The notes: generated by a model from the letters alone, not told the origin. 19,283 bases of DNA from an uncultured Burkholderiales bacterium (GCA_903887655.1 CAISQQ010000298.1:1-19283), one strand, 5' to 3'; positions 7,039 to 14,561 are shown, counted from the first letter of the stretch. Translations and numbers: made by a program.

Positions 7039-8376
7039 ATGGTCAAGAGAGCCCCAACGCCCTTGGCGGGACATCAAAGCGGCAAGCACACGCTCGGCTC
7101 GGGCGCTTTAGCGCCTGACCTGGCGTCCCAGCGAGCCTGGGCCTTGCTGCGTGGCAGCGATGATTTTTTCCCCGCCCTCATCCAAAGCCTGGATGCGGCT
7201 CAGACTGAAATTCGGCTGGAGACCTATATCTTTGATTTTTCACTGGGTGCGATTGGGGTGGCCCAGGCGCTCGAGCGGGCTGCTGCACGGGGGGTGAGCG
7301 TGAGGGTGATGCTCGATGCCTTTGGCACCCCTGGGATCCCCAAGGCTTGGCAAGAGCGCTGGAGCGTGGCCGGGGTGAAATTCTTGTTTTACTCGCCCCT
7401 GTTGGCCTTTGTGACGGGGTGGCCCGCCAATTGGCGGCGCTTACACCGAAAGTTGTGTGTGATCGATGAGGTGTGTGGGTTTTGTGGCGGGGTCAACTTG
7501 CTCGACGACCACTGGGACCCGCATGCACACCAGCGCTTGAACCCAGCACGACTGGACTTCACCTTGCAAGTGTGGGGGCCGGTGGTTCAAGAGATTCATC
7601 ACCAGATGAAGACCTTGTGGTGCCACGTTGCGTTAACGCCAACGTGGCGAACCCAACCCCAAGCGGCTGCACCCCAGCAAGTCTTGCCGGCGTGTTGGGT
7701 GGCTCAAGCGGCAAAGACGGACCAGGCGGCCCAGCCAGTTCATGCACCCATTGGCCAAGTTGCGCGAGCCCAGCCTTTTTTGTTCTGGCACTCTCAGGCC
7801 CCTGACAGCATGCACTTGGTGCTGCGAGACAATGTGCGTCACCGCTGGCAAATCCAAGCGAGCTATTTGGCCGCCATTGGGCGTGCCCGAGAGGAAATAT
7901 GGATCGCCAACGCGTTTTTCTTTCCCTCTAGGCGCTTGCTTCTTGCTTTGTGCGCTGCGGCTAAGCGTGGGGTGAGCGTTCACGTGTTGCTCTCGGGCCG
8001 AGCCGAATATGTGTGGCTCTACCGTGCCACCTGGCATTTGTTGGCGGTGCTGATCAACAGTGGTGTACAAGTGCATGAATACCAAGCGAGCTTTTTGCAC
8101 GCCAAGGTCGCCATGGTCGACGAGGACTGGAGCACTGTGGGGTCGTCCAATTTGGACCCCTTGAGCCTCATGATGGCCCGCGAGGCCAATATCGTGACGC
8201 ACTCCAGGGCCCTCGCGCAGGAACTCAAAGCGCACATTGAAGACGCCATTGTCACGGGCAGCACCCGCGTCAAACGCGCCGATATCAAGAGGCGCAGTTG
8301 CTACAATCGATGCTTGGATTGGTTGGCCTATGGCAGCGTGCTGTTGGCACTCAAACTCGCCCGAGTGCATTATTAG
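7039..8376 (+). CDS. clsB: Cardiolipin synthase B-type phospholipase D protein
   Basis: This 445-residue phospholipase D superfamily protein has two HKD motifs: H136-K138-D143 in HRKLCVIDEVCGFCGGVN and H354-K356-D361 in LHAKVAMVDEDWSTVGSSN. ClsB makes cardiolipin by transphosphatidylation between phospholipids at the inner membrane. It lacks the two N-terminal membrane helices of ClsA, which supports the ClsB assignment. A hydrophobic patch near 115-130 and a basic region may mediate membrane binding. Between the two PLD repeats, residues about 200-245 form a Gln/Ala/Pro-rich low-complexity linker that makes it longer than E. coli ClsB (about 413). It follows the EEP gene with a 2-bp gap, so the two are surely co-transcribed. 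The third E. coli gene of that operon, ybhN, is absent here. Confidence 0.92.
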   Translation: MVKRAPTPLAGHQSGKHTLGSGALAPDLASQRAWALLRGSDDFFPALIQSLDAAQTEIRLETYIFDFSLGAIGVAQALERAAARGVSVRVMLDAFGTPGIPKAWQERWSVAGVKFLFYSPLLAFVTGWPANWRRLHRKLCVIDEVCGFCGGVNLLDDHWDPHAHQRLNPARLDFTLQVWGPVVQEIHHQMKTLWCHVALTPTWRTQPQAAAPQQVLPACWVAQAAKTDQAAQPVHAPIGQVARAQPFLFWHSQAPDSMHLVLRDNVRHRWQIQASYLAAIGRAREEIWIANAFFFPSRRLLLALCAAAKRGVSVHVLLSGRAEYVWLYRATWHLLAVLINSGVQVHEYQASFLHAKVAMVDEDWSTVGSSNLDPLSLMMAREANIVTHSRALAQELKAHIEDAIVTGSTRVKRADIKRRSCYNRCLDWLAYGSVLLALKLARVHY

Positions 8377-8456
8377 CGCCCAAGACCTGGCCCTCTGACT
8401 GCATGAGCAGCACTCGCAATGACCCTGATCACGTGAAGCTCAATCAAAGACTGTTA

Positions 8457-8468
8457 GGATTCCAATCC
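8457..8468. promoter_or_regulatory. Small inverted repeat upstream of folE
   Basis: GGATT-CC-AATCC is a 12-bp perfect interrupted palindrome 47 bp before the folE start, in the 139-bp gap behind clsB. A second short palindrome, TCACGTGA, lies at 8429-8436. Either could be a regulator site for the folE-BLUF unit. Short palindromes arise by chance, so confidence is low. Confidence 0.25.
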
Positions 8469-8515
8469 GAGGCAAATGTTCCACCTATTTCTATGACAAA
8501 GGCTTTGCGCAGAAA

Positions 8516-9229
8516 ATGACTTCTCCCCAAGTGATCGATTCCGCTTTCGAGGGCACGCCAGTCTCCGTCAAAATCAGGCAGAGAATTGTGGCGGCCAAAA
8601 AACGTTTTCACGCCAACGACAACATTGCCAATTTCATTGAGCCCGGAGAGCTCGAGGCCTTGCTCGATGAGGTCGAGATCAAGATGCAAGGGGTCTTGGA
8701 CAGCATGGTGATTGACACCGAGCACGATCACAACACGCAAAACACCGCCCGACGCGTGGCCAAGATGTACTTGAAAGAGGTCTTTGGTGGGCGCTACTTC
8801 CCAGAGCCCGCCATCACGGAGTTCCCCAATATTGAGCATTTGAATGAGCTCTTGATTGTGGGGCCCATCACCGTTCGCAGTGCCTGCAGCCACCACTTGT
8901 GCCCGGTCATGGGCAAAATCTGGATTGGCGTGTTGCCCAACGAGCACACCAACGTCATTGGTCTGTCCAAGTACGCCAGGCTTGCCGACTGGGTGATGTC
9001 GCGCCCGCAAATTCAAGAAGAAGCCGTGGTCCAACTCGCCGACCTCATTCTAGCCAAAACCCAACCCGATGGCATTGCCTTGGTGATGCAAGCGAGTCAC
9101 TTTTGCATGGGGTGGCGAGGGGTGAAAGATGTCGAGAGCAAGATGATCAATTCCGTCATGCGGGGGGCTTTTTTGAAAGACCCCAATTTGCGGCGTGAAT
9201 TTTTGGCCCTCATCCCACAAAAAGACTAA
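8516..9229 (+). CDS. folE: GTP cyclohydrolase I
   Basis: This 237-residue enzyme converts GTP to 7,8-dihydroneopterin triphosphate, the first step of folate and tetrahydropterin synthesis. The expected zinc ligands are C124 and H127 in RSACSHHLCP and C197 in ASHFCMGWRG. Other family blocks are NTARRVAKMYL (76-86), VIGLSKYARLADW (147-159) and RPQIQEE (163-169). The N-terminal 35 residues are variable, as is usual. The ATG at 8516 is preceded by only a weak AAGG. Homology starts well inside, so the start is plausible but not proven. Ten bases separate its stop from the BLUF gene, so the two form an operon. Its product is the substrate of the nudB product encoded upstream. Confidence 0.95.
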   Translation: MTSPQVIDSAFEGTPVSVKIRQRIVAAKKRFHANDNIANFIEPGELEALLDEVEIKMQGVLDSMVIDTEHDHNTQNTARRVAKMYLKEVFGGRYFPEPAITEFPNIEHLNELLIVGPITVRSACSHHLCPVMGKIWIGVLPNEHTNVIGLSKYARLADWVMSRPQIQEEAVVQLADLILAKTQPDGIALVMQASHFCMGWRGVKDVESKMINSVMRGAFLKDPNLRREFLALIPQKD

Positions 9230-9239
9230 GGAGCATCGC

Positions 9240-9665
9240 ATGCTGGTTCGTTTGGTTTATGTCAGTCGCAGCGTCAATCCCCTCGACGATGCGAATACCG
9301 AGTCCATTTTGGCGTCCGCCAAAGCCAACAACGCCGCCCATGGCATCACCGGTATTTTGTGCCATGGTGGCGGGATTTATTTGCAAGCCCTCGAAGGAGG
9401 ACGCCAAGCTGTGAACGCCTTGTACACCCACTTGATTCGGGACGCGCGTCACGCGGATGTGGTGCTGCTGCATTACGAGGAAATCAAAGAGCGTCGCTAC
9501 AGCGGCTGGTCCATGGGCCAGGTCAACTTGGCCAAGCTCAATGCCTCCTTGGTGCTGAAGTATTCCGAGACGAGCCAATTGGATCCCTATGCGGTCTCGG
9601 GGGACATCTCGCTCATTCTCTTGGAAGAGCTCATGGCCACGGCCGCCATCATGGGGCGCTCTTAA
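9240..9665 (+). CDS. Short BLUF-domain blue-light sensor
   Basis: This 141-residue stand-alone BLUF protein would bind FAD and sense blue light. The residues needed for photochemistry are present: Tyr7 (LVYVSR), Asn31 (NNAAHGITGIL), Gln49 (YLQALEG), and Trp90 and Met92 (GWSMG). After the roughly 93-residue sensor there is a C-terminal tail with two probable helices and no recognisable output domain, so it should act through a partner protein, as short BLUF proteins do. An AAGGAG ribosome-binding site (9227-9232) overlaps the end of folE and precedes the ATG by 7 bp, which fixes the start. Linkage to folE suggests light-linked pterin or folate demand; the partner and response are unknown. Confidence 0.92.
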   Translation: MLVRLVYVSRSVNPLDDANTESILASAKANNAAHGITGILCHGGGIYLQALEGGRQAVNALYTHLIRDARHADVVLLHYEEIKERRYSGWSMGQVNLAKLNASLVLKYSETSQLDPYAVSGDISLILLEELMATAAIMGRS

Positions 9666-9786
9666 GCCTTGGTTGACCCACTTGCGATTGTTTGACATGA
9701 ATGCGGCTTGGCGCCTTCAAGACAGCGACAGTCTCTGCCTTGTGCACCATGCTCACGACTGAGCGCATCACCCGCGATTGACACCG

Positions 9787-10713
9787 ATGCTGCTCACCCC
9801 AAGTGCCGCCAAGCGGCCTGTTGCCCAAGCCCGCTCCCATTCAGCGCCCGACTCTGGCGTTTTGTTGGGGGTTGACTTCACCTCGAGGCCGACCGCGCGC
9901 AAGCCCATTGTGATGGCCTGGGCGCATTACAAATCGGGCGGTGTGGTGGTGCTCGAGCGGCTCGCACGAGCGCGAGATTTTGAAGGCTTTGAGCGAGAGC
10001 TTTGCGCTCAAGAGGCCTACGTCGGGGGCTTTGATTTGCCATTTGGTTTGCCCAGAGAGCTGGTTCAGGACCTGGGTTGGCCCACCGACTGGGGTGCTTG
10101 CATGAAGACCTTTGTCTCGCACAGCAGGCCAGAGCTCAGGGCGCTCTTCATGGCGTTTTGTGCCAAGCGAGCCGTGGGTTCGAAGTTTGCCCATCGGGCC
10201 ACCGACTTTTGTGCCGACTCCAGCTCCTCCATGAAGTGGGTCAATCCACCCGTGGCCTACATGATGCATGCCGGAGTGCCCATCTTGCTGCGCGCGGGAC
10301 TCAGTTTGGTGGGTTTGCACTCGGGTGACCCCAAGCGACTCGCCTTGGAAGCGTATCCTGGCCTTTTGGCCAAGGAGGTGCTCGGATCGCGAAGCTACAA
10401 AAGCGATGAACGCGCCAAACAAACGCCTGAGCGTCTCATTGCCCGAAAAGACATTGTGCACGCCTTGGAGCTGGGGCTCACGCGTTTGAAGTTGCGCTTA
10501 AAGCTCACCCACGCACAACGCGAGGAACTCATTGAGGAGCCTCAAGGCGACGCGTTGGATGCGGTGCTGTGCGCGGTGCAAGCGGCCTGGGGCCATGAAG
10601 CGCGACTCAAAGGCTCGCCACTTCTGGGCTTGCCCAAGAGCATGGACGCGTTGGAGGGCTGGATTGTGAGCGCCATGCCGGGCCAAACGCCAAAAGCCAA
10701 CAAGCCGCAATAG
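9787..10713 (+). CDS. DUF429 domain protein (predicted RNase H-like fold)
   Basis: This protein of about 308 residues carries DUF429 signatures in order: LLGVDFTSRPTARKPI near the start, GGFDLPFGLPREL, WVNPPVAYMMHAGVPILLRAG, LEAYPGLLA, and GDALDAVLCAVQAAW near the end. Conserved acidic residues (the Asp of VDFTS, FDLPFG and GDALDAV) fit the proposed RNase H-like nuclease fold. Enzymatic activity has not been shown for the family, to my knowledge. The start is uncertain: the ATG at 9787 and the TTG at 9778 lack a clear ribosome-binding site, and family homology begins only about 27 residues inside, so a later start is possible. It follows the BLUF gene by 121 bp and converges on moeB with a 52-bp gap. 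Confidence 0.83.
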   Translation: MLLTPSAAKRPVAQARSHSAPDSGVLLGVDFTSRPTARKPIVMAWAHYKSGGVVVLERLARARDFEGFERELCAQEAYVGGFDLPFGLPRELVQDLGWPTDWGACMKTFVSHSRPELRALFMAFCAKRAVGSKFAHRATDFCADSSSSMKWVNPPVAYMMHAGVPILLRAGLSLVGLHSGDPKRLALEAYPGLLAKEVLGSRSYKSDERAKQTPERLIARKDIVHALELGLTRLKLRLKLTHAQREELIEEPQGDALDAVLCAVQAAWGHEARLKGSPLLGLPKSMDALEGWIVSAMPGQTPKANKPQ

Positions 10714-10765
10714 GTGAGCAGGCCGCGGCGGCTAGGCAGCTCAGTGGCTCATTCGCTTGCTCGGC

Positions 10766-11572
10766 TCATGCAGAAGCCGAACACACCGAGCAGTTGGTTT
10801 GGCGCTTCATGCGCATCTCACTAAAGCGCAGGTCTTTGGCGCTGAGCATCAAGAGCCGACCCACCAGACTTTGGCCATGCAGCCCCATGAGCTTCAAGGC
10901 CTCCAGGGCTTGCAGGGCACCAATGACACCCACGAGCGGGGCCAACACCCCCATGCTCGCGCAGCTGACCTCTTGCGGCGCAGGCTCAGGGGGGAAGAGG
11001 CAGGCGTAGCAAGGACTCTCTGGAGTCCTCGGGTCAAACACGGTGATTTGCGCATCCATTCCAATGGCGCCCGCACTCACCCAGGGAATGGCTCGCTCGA
11101 GGCAAGCGCGGTTGAGCAAGTGGCGGGTCGCAAAATTGTCCACCGCATCGATCACCACATCCACGCCCTCAAGCCACTGGTGGAGCGTTTGCGCGGTGGC
11201 GCGCTCCTCATGCACATCGATGGTGATGTCGGGGTTCAAAGCGAGCAGTTGCGCCTTGGCCGAGTCGACCTTGCTGTGTCCTATGCGAGCGGTGGTGTGC
11301 GCGATTTGGCGTTGCAAATTGGTGAGCTCCACGTGGTCGTCATCCACCAGCGTCAAGTGGCCCACGCCCGACGATGCCAGGTACATGGCTGCCGGAGAAC
11401 CCAAGCCGCCCAGCCCCAAGATCAAGACATGCGAGCGCAGAAATTGCGTTTGACCCTCAATGCCGATGTCGGGCAGCAAGATGTGACGCGAGTAGCGCAG
11501 CAGCCGCTCGTCACTCAGTTGCGTTGGGTCACTCTCGAGATGATCGGGACGGGTGGGGCTGATTGGGCTCAT
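10766..11572 (-). CDS. MoeB/ThiF/HesA-family adenylyltransferase (E1-like)
   Basis: This 268-residue protein activates the C-terminal glycine of a ubiquitin-like sulfur carrier (MoaD for molybdopterin, ThiS for thiamine) by adenylation. Visible features are LSDERLLRYSRHILLPDIG (19-37), the nucleotide loop GLGGLG (53-58), acidic VDDDHVE (76-82), VDNFATRHLLN (144-154), and two zinc-binding CxxC pairs (C188/C191 and C261/C264). C204 lies where ThiF-type enzymes carry a reactive Cys. The family member cannot be fixed from sequence alone, because no moaD or thiS is in the window, so I give no symbol. It lies 34 bp behind ctpA on the same strand and is probably co-transcribed; this pairing recurs in Burkholderiales as I recall. 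Confidence 0.9.
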   Translation of the reverse strand: MSPISPTRPDHLESDPTQLSDERLLRYSRHILLPDIGIEGQTQFLRSHVLILGLGGLGSPAAMYLASSGVGHLTLVDDDHVELTNLQRQIAHTTARIGHSKVDSAKAQLLALNPDITIDVHEERATAQTLHQWLEGVDVVIDAVDNFATRHLLNRACLERAIPWVSAGAIGMDAQITVFDPRTPESPCYACLFPPEPAPQEVSCASMGVLAPLVGVIGALQALEALKLMGLHGQSLVGRLLMLSAKDLRFSEMRMKRQTNCSVCSASA

Positions 11573-11606
11573 GGGACCGAAGGACGCTCAAAGCGGCACG
11601 CTCCCC

Positions 11607-13061
11607 TCACTTGTCCGCGTCAGGAGCGGGCGTTGTGCGCTCAGTTTGGGTTTTGCTCGCGATCACCTCCAACCCCTTGAGTCGGTTCAAGGCCTGCTGG
11701 AGTTGGAAGTCTTTGTCCGAGCCGTATTCGGGTGCCCGCCGCTCGGCAACGGGTTTCTTGGACTCTTCCTCGAGGCGTTTTAAGGCCTCTTCGCGGGCTT
11801 TTTCACGCTCAGGATCCTTGATCTCGCCACCTTGCCCACTGCTCAAGTGTTTGTCCAAATCGGCTTCTCGGGTTCTGAGCACCGCATAGGGTGAGCCCTC
11901 GGGCGTCTCGTCGACCATGACATCGGGCAAGATGCCTTTGGCTTGAATAGAGCGTCCACTGGGGGTGTAGTAGCGTGCGGTGGTGATTTTGAGGGCCGTG
12001 TCTGGGCCGAGTTGGCGCACCGTTTGAACCGAGCCCTTGCCAAAGGTTTGGGAGCCCAGGAGTGTGGCACGGTGGTGGTCTTGCAGCGCACCGGCCACGA
12101 TTTCACTCGCAGACGCCGAGCCTTCATTGACCAAGACCACCATTTTGATGGTTTTATAGATGCCGCGGGTCTTTTGAGTGAGTTCGGCAATGGGGTCGTT
12201 GGAGGCGTGGCGCTGGTAAAACTCGGGGGCGGCTTTGTAGACAAACTTGCTCTCAGCGATTTGCCCATTGGTGGAGACGATGGTCACGTTATCGGGTAAA
12301 AACACCGCCGAGATGGCCACAGCCGCATCGAGCAGACCGCCCGGGTCGTTTCTCAAGTCGAGCACCAAACCTTTGAGGTTGTGGTCTTCTTGGTAGAGGT
12401 CTTCGAGTTTTTTGACGACATCTTCAACGCTTCGGTCCTGGAACTGGATGAGTCTGAGCCAGGCGTAGCCAGGCTCGATCAATTTGCCCTTGACACTTTG
12501 GGTTTTGATTTCTTCTCGGATGATGGTGACGGGGAAGGTTTTGTTCTCATCTTTGCGGTAAATCGTGAGCGTGACCTTGGTGTTGGGCTCGCCTCGCATG
12601 CGTTTGACCGCTTCGGTGAGGGTCAAACCCTTGACGTTGGTGTCGTCGACTTTGGTGATCAAGTCGCCCGATTTGAGCCCGGCGCGGTAGGCGGGGGAGC
12701 CCTCGATGGGAGAGACCACTTTGACCCAGCCGTCTTCGGTGCTGATCTCAATGCCGACACCGACAAAGCGTCCGGTGGTGCCTTCACGGAATTCTTTGAA
12801 GCTTTTTTTATCAAAATACTGTGAGTGCGGATCCAAGCTCGAGACCATTCCTGAGATGGCATCGGTGATGAGTTTTTTCTCGTCCACGGGCTCCACATAA
12901 TCGCTCTTGATCATGCCAAAGACGGAGGAGAGCTGTTGCAACTCTTCCAAGGGCAAGGGCGACATATTGCCGCGCGCAATGCCTTCCAAGGAAATGGTGG
13001 TCAACGCGCCCGCCAAGGAGCCGATGGCCAACCAACCTGCGATTTTGAGTTTTTGACCCAT
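11607..13061 (-). CDS. ctpA: S41-family carboxy-terminal processing peptidase
   Basis: This 484-residue periplasmic serine protease has an N-terminal hydrophobic segment at about residues 7-28 that serves as signal or anchor. A PDZ domain (about 95-170, containing GVGIEI and GSPAYRAGLKSGD) precedes the peptidase domain. The Ser/Lys catalytic dyad is S317 in EGSASASEIVAG and K342 in TFGKGSVQT, with the 25-residue spacing typical of CtpB/Prc. The C-terminal part, about 410-470, is highly charged and predicted helical, ending in the DFQLQQALNRLKG motif common in betaproteobacterial members. Such enzymes trim proteins at their C-termini and can control peptidoglycan hydrolases. The ATG is preceded by AGAGG. 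It sits between gpmA and the moeB-like gene, all transcribed leftward. Confidence 0.95.
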   Translation of the reverse strand: MGQKLKIAGWLAIGSLAGALTTISLEGIARGNMSPLPLEELQQLSSVFGMIKSDYVEPVDEKKLITDAISGMVSSLDPHSQYFDKKSFKEFREGTTGRFVGVGIEISTEDGWVKVVSPIEGSPAYRAGLKSGDLITKVDDTNVKGLTLTEAVKRMRGEPNTKVTLTIYRKDENKTFPVTIIREEIKTQSVKGKLIEPGYAWLRLIQFQDRSVEDVVKKLEDLYQEDHNLKGLVLDLRNDPGGLLDAAVAISAVFLPDNVTIVSTNGQIAESKFVYKAAPEFYQRHASNDPIAELTQKTRGIYKTIKMVVLVNEGSASASEIVAGALQDHHRATLLGSQTFGKGSVQTVRQLGPDTALKITTARYYTPSGRSIQAKGILPDVMVDETPEGSPYAVLRTREADLDKHLSSGQGGEIKDPEREKAREEALKRLEEESKKPVAERRAPEYGSDKDFQLQQALNRLKGLEVIASKTQTERTTPAPDADK

Positions 13062-13148
13062 GCTGCCTCTGGATTTTTTGATAAATGAGTGATTCGTGTG
13101 GCGCTTGTAACCGAGGACGGCCCTTGGGCACCAACGCTCAACACTCTT

Positions 13149-13178
13149 ATTATCGTCTGATCAAGCGGTTCTTCGCAA
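13149..13178 (-). promoter_or_regulatory. Candidate sigma-70-type promoter of ctpA
   Basis: Read on the minus strand, TTGCGA (13178-13173) is followed after 18 bp by GATAAT (13154-13149). These match four and five bases of the -35 and -10 consensus. The -10 lies about 88 bp upstream of the ctpA start, leaving a leader of some 80 nt. It would allow ctpA-moeB to be expressed independently of gpmA. Confidence 0.4.
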
Positions 13179-13215
13179 TTGGGGGGTATTTTTAGATGTA
13201 AATGCCCGTAATGGG

Positions 13216-13272
13216 GTCTCTAGGGCCTGAGCAGGCTAAGCCGCGCGACGCGTGCGGCATCAGGCTAGAGAC
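13216..13272. repeat. 57-bp imperfect palindrome between gpmA and ctpA
   Basis: GTCTCTA (13216-13222) and GCCTGA (13225-13230) pair with TCAGGC (13260-13265) and TAGAGAC (13266-13272), leaving a two-base bulge. An inner stem GCCGC/GCGGC (13240-13244 and 13254-13258) sits in the loop. An alternative small hairpin GCCTG-AG-CAGGC (13225-13236) would compete with the long stem. The element lies in the 3' region of gpmA and upstream of the proposed ctpA promoter. It may be a REP-like element, an RNA-processing or termination structure, or a binding site. No T-run follows on either strand. Confidence 0.5.
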
Positions 13273-13294
13273 CTAGAGATCTTGCGACCTCACC

Positions 13295-13310
13295 GAGTGC
13301 TCGCGCACTC
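13295..13310 (-). terminator. Short hairpin directly behind gpmA
   Basis: GAGTGC-TCGC-GCACTC forms a perfect 6-bp stem with a 4-base loop, beginning one base after the gpmA stop codon. No U-tract follows, so it is a weak candidate for a factor-independent terminator. It may instead act in 3'-end stabilisation together with the larger palindrome just beyond. Confidence 0.3.
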
Positions 13311-13311
13311 T

Positions 13312-14007
13312 TCACTGGGGCGTGAGGTAGTAGTGACGGATGGGTTTGAGTTGTGCATCGAGCTCGTACACCAAAGGCACCCCATTGGGGATATTGAGCT
13401 CAATGATGGCTTCGTCACTCATGTCATCCAAGTACTTGATCAGGGCCCTGATCGAATTGCCGTGTGCGACCAAGAGGGGCTTTTTACCCGCCAAAAGGGC
13501 TGGCGCAATCGATTCACGCCAAAACGGCAACACCCGAGCCACGGTGTCTTTAAGGCACTCGGTCAAGGGAATGTCCTCGGGCTGCATGCGCGCATAGCGA
13601 GGGTCACCTCGCTCACAGCGAGGGTCTTGGGGTTCAAGGGCAGGGGGAGGGACATCGTAGCTCCTGCGCCAGGCCAGGACTTGTGCGTCACCGTATTGCT
13701 TGGCCGTCTCGGCTTTGTTCAGACCTTGCAAGGCGCCATAATGGCGCTCATTCAAGCGATAGGACTGCACCACCGGCAGCCATGGGCGCTGCATGGCGTC
13801 AAGGCAATGCCACAAGGTGTGGATGGCACGCTGCAAGACGCTGGTGTAGGCGAAGTCAAACTGGTAGCCTTGGTCCAATAAAATCTCCCCACAACGCTTG
13901 GCTTGTTCAACCCCCAGTGGGGTGAGGTCCACATCGGTCCAGCCGGTGAAGCGATTCTCTAGATTCCAAGTGGATTCGCCGTGTCGAATCAAAACGAGTT
14001 TGTACAT
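13312..14007 (-). CDS. gpmA: 2,3-bisphosphoglycerate-dependent phosphoglycerate mutase
   Basis: This 231-residue glycolytic enzyme interconverts 3- and 2-phosphoglycerate through a phosphohistidine. The catalytic residues are visible: H9 in VLIRHGEST, R60 in SVLQRAIHT, E87 in LNERHYGALQGLNK and H182 in VAHGNSIRALI. The protein is about 20 residues shorter than E. coli GpmA, mainly in the C-terminal tail, as is usual for betaproteobacterial members. I chose the ATG at 14007 because the family starts MYKLVLIRHGES; a TTG two codons earlier (14013) is less likely. It is divergent from the rhodanese gene, with about 106 bp between the starts, and is the first gene of the leftward gpmA-ctpA-moeB group. 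Confidence 0.96.
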   Translation of the reverse strand: MYKLVLIRHGESTWNLENRFTGWTDVDLTPLGVEQAKRCGEILLDQGYQFDFAYTSVLQRAIHTLWHCLDAMQRPWLPVVQSYRLNERHYGALQGLNKAETAKQYGDAQVLAWRRSYDVPPPALEPQDPRCERGDPRYARMQPEDIPLTECLKDTVARVLPFWRESIAPALLAGKKPLLVAHGNSIRALIKYLDDMSDEAIIELNIPNGVPLVYELDAQLKPIRHYYLTPQ

Positions 14008-14113
14008 GGTCAAAGGGTCCGGTCAATGGGGGGTTAAAAAAGTTTTTCGCACAAAGGTCGGTATCGATTTTAGAATGCCATGATCAGCGTATTGCTTCTT
14101 CAAAGGAAATGTT

Positions 14114-14524
14114 TTGAATTTTTTTACTGAAAATTGGATGTTATTCGCCTTGGCCCTGGTTTCGGGCGCCATGCTGTTGATTCCCGTCTTTCAAGGCGCC
14201 ATGCAATCGGGTTTGTCGCCTGCTTTGGTGGTTCAGTTGATGAACAAAGAGCGGGGTGTGGTGGTGGACGTGCGCACCTTGGCCGAGTACCAAGCCGAGC
14301 GCATTGCGGGGGCTGTGCACGTTGACCTCGCCGAGCTGGAGGCCAAACTGCCCCAAATCCACAAAAATAAGTCCCAGGCCTTGATTTTGGTGTGCGAGAG
14401 CGGTATGCGCTCGATCAAAGGCATGCAAGTGGCGAAAAAACTCGGCTACGAACAGGCCCATTCCTTGTCTGGTGGGATGAAAGCTTGGAAAGAGGCGACA
14501 CTACCGACTCTAACCCAGTCTTAA
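14114..14524 (+). CDS. Membrane-anchored single-domain rhodanese
   Basis: This 136-residue protein has an N-terminal hydrophobic helix (about residues 8-27) followed by one rhodanese domain. The active-site loop is C94-E-S-G-M-R99, with VVDVRTLAEYQAERIAGAVHV before it and LSGGMKAWKE after it, all family landmarks. Rhodaneses of this type are sulfur carriers or transferases; the helix would anchor it in the inner membrane. Translation most likely starts at TTG 14114, because AAAGGA lies 7 bp upstream and the resulting N-terminus (NFFTENWMLFALAL) matches the usual form of the family. The ATG at 14138 has no ribosome-binding site. A TAGAAT motif at 14071-14076 might be its -10 element. It heads the rhodanese-grxC-secB-gpsA series. 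Confidence 0.9.
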   Translation: MNFFTENWMLFALALVSGAMLLIPVFQGAMQSGLSPALVVQLMNKERGVVVDVRTLAEYQAERIAGAVHVDLAELEAKLPQIHKNKSQALILVCESGMRSIKGMQVAKKLGYEQAHSLSGGMKAWKEATLPTLTQS

Positions 14525-14536
14525 AATCCTTGGGTG

Positions 14537-14561
14537 CCTGGCTCGGGTCAACCCAGCCAGG
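14537..14561 (+). terminator. Strong hairpin between rhodanese gene and grxC
   Basis: CCTGGCT (14537-14543) pairs with AGCCAGG (14555-14561). Inside, GGG pairs with CCC around a four-base loop, with one bulged C. The stem follows the rhodanese stop by 12 bp. No T-run follows directly, so it may be an attenuating or processing structure and not a full terminator. Confidence 0.4.

Noticed and set aside
10757..11680. 307-codon open frame on the plus strand opposite the moeB-like gene
   Set aside because: The minus-strand reading has clear E1-like motifs with two CxxC pairs. The plus-strand product is rich in His/Arg/Gln with no recognisable domain, typical of an antisense shadow.
13216..13272. 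Possible integron attC site
   Set aside because: The expected core-site ends (GTTRRRY and RYYYAAC) are absent and there is no integron integrase or gene cassette around it.
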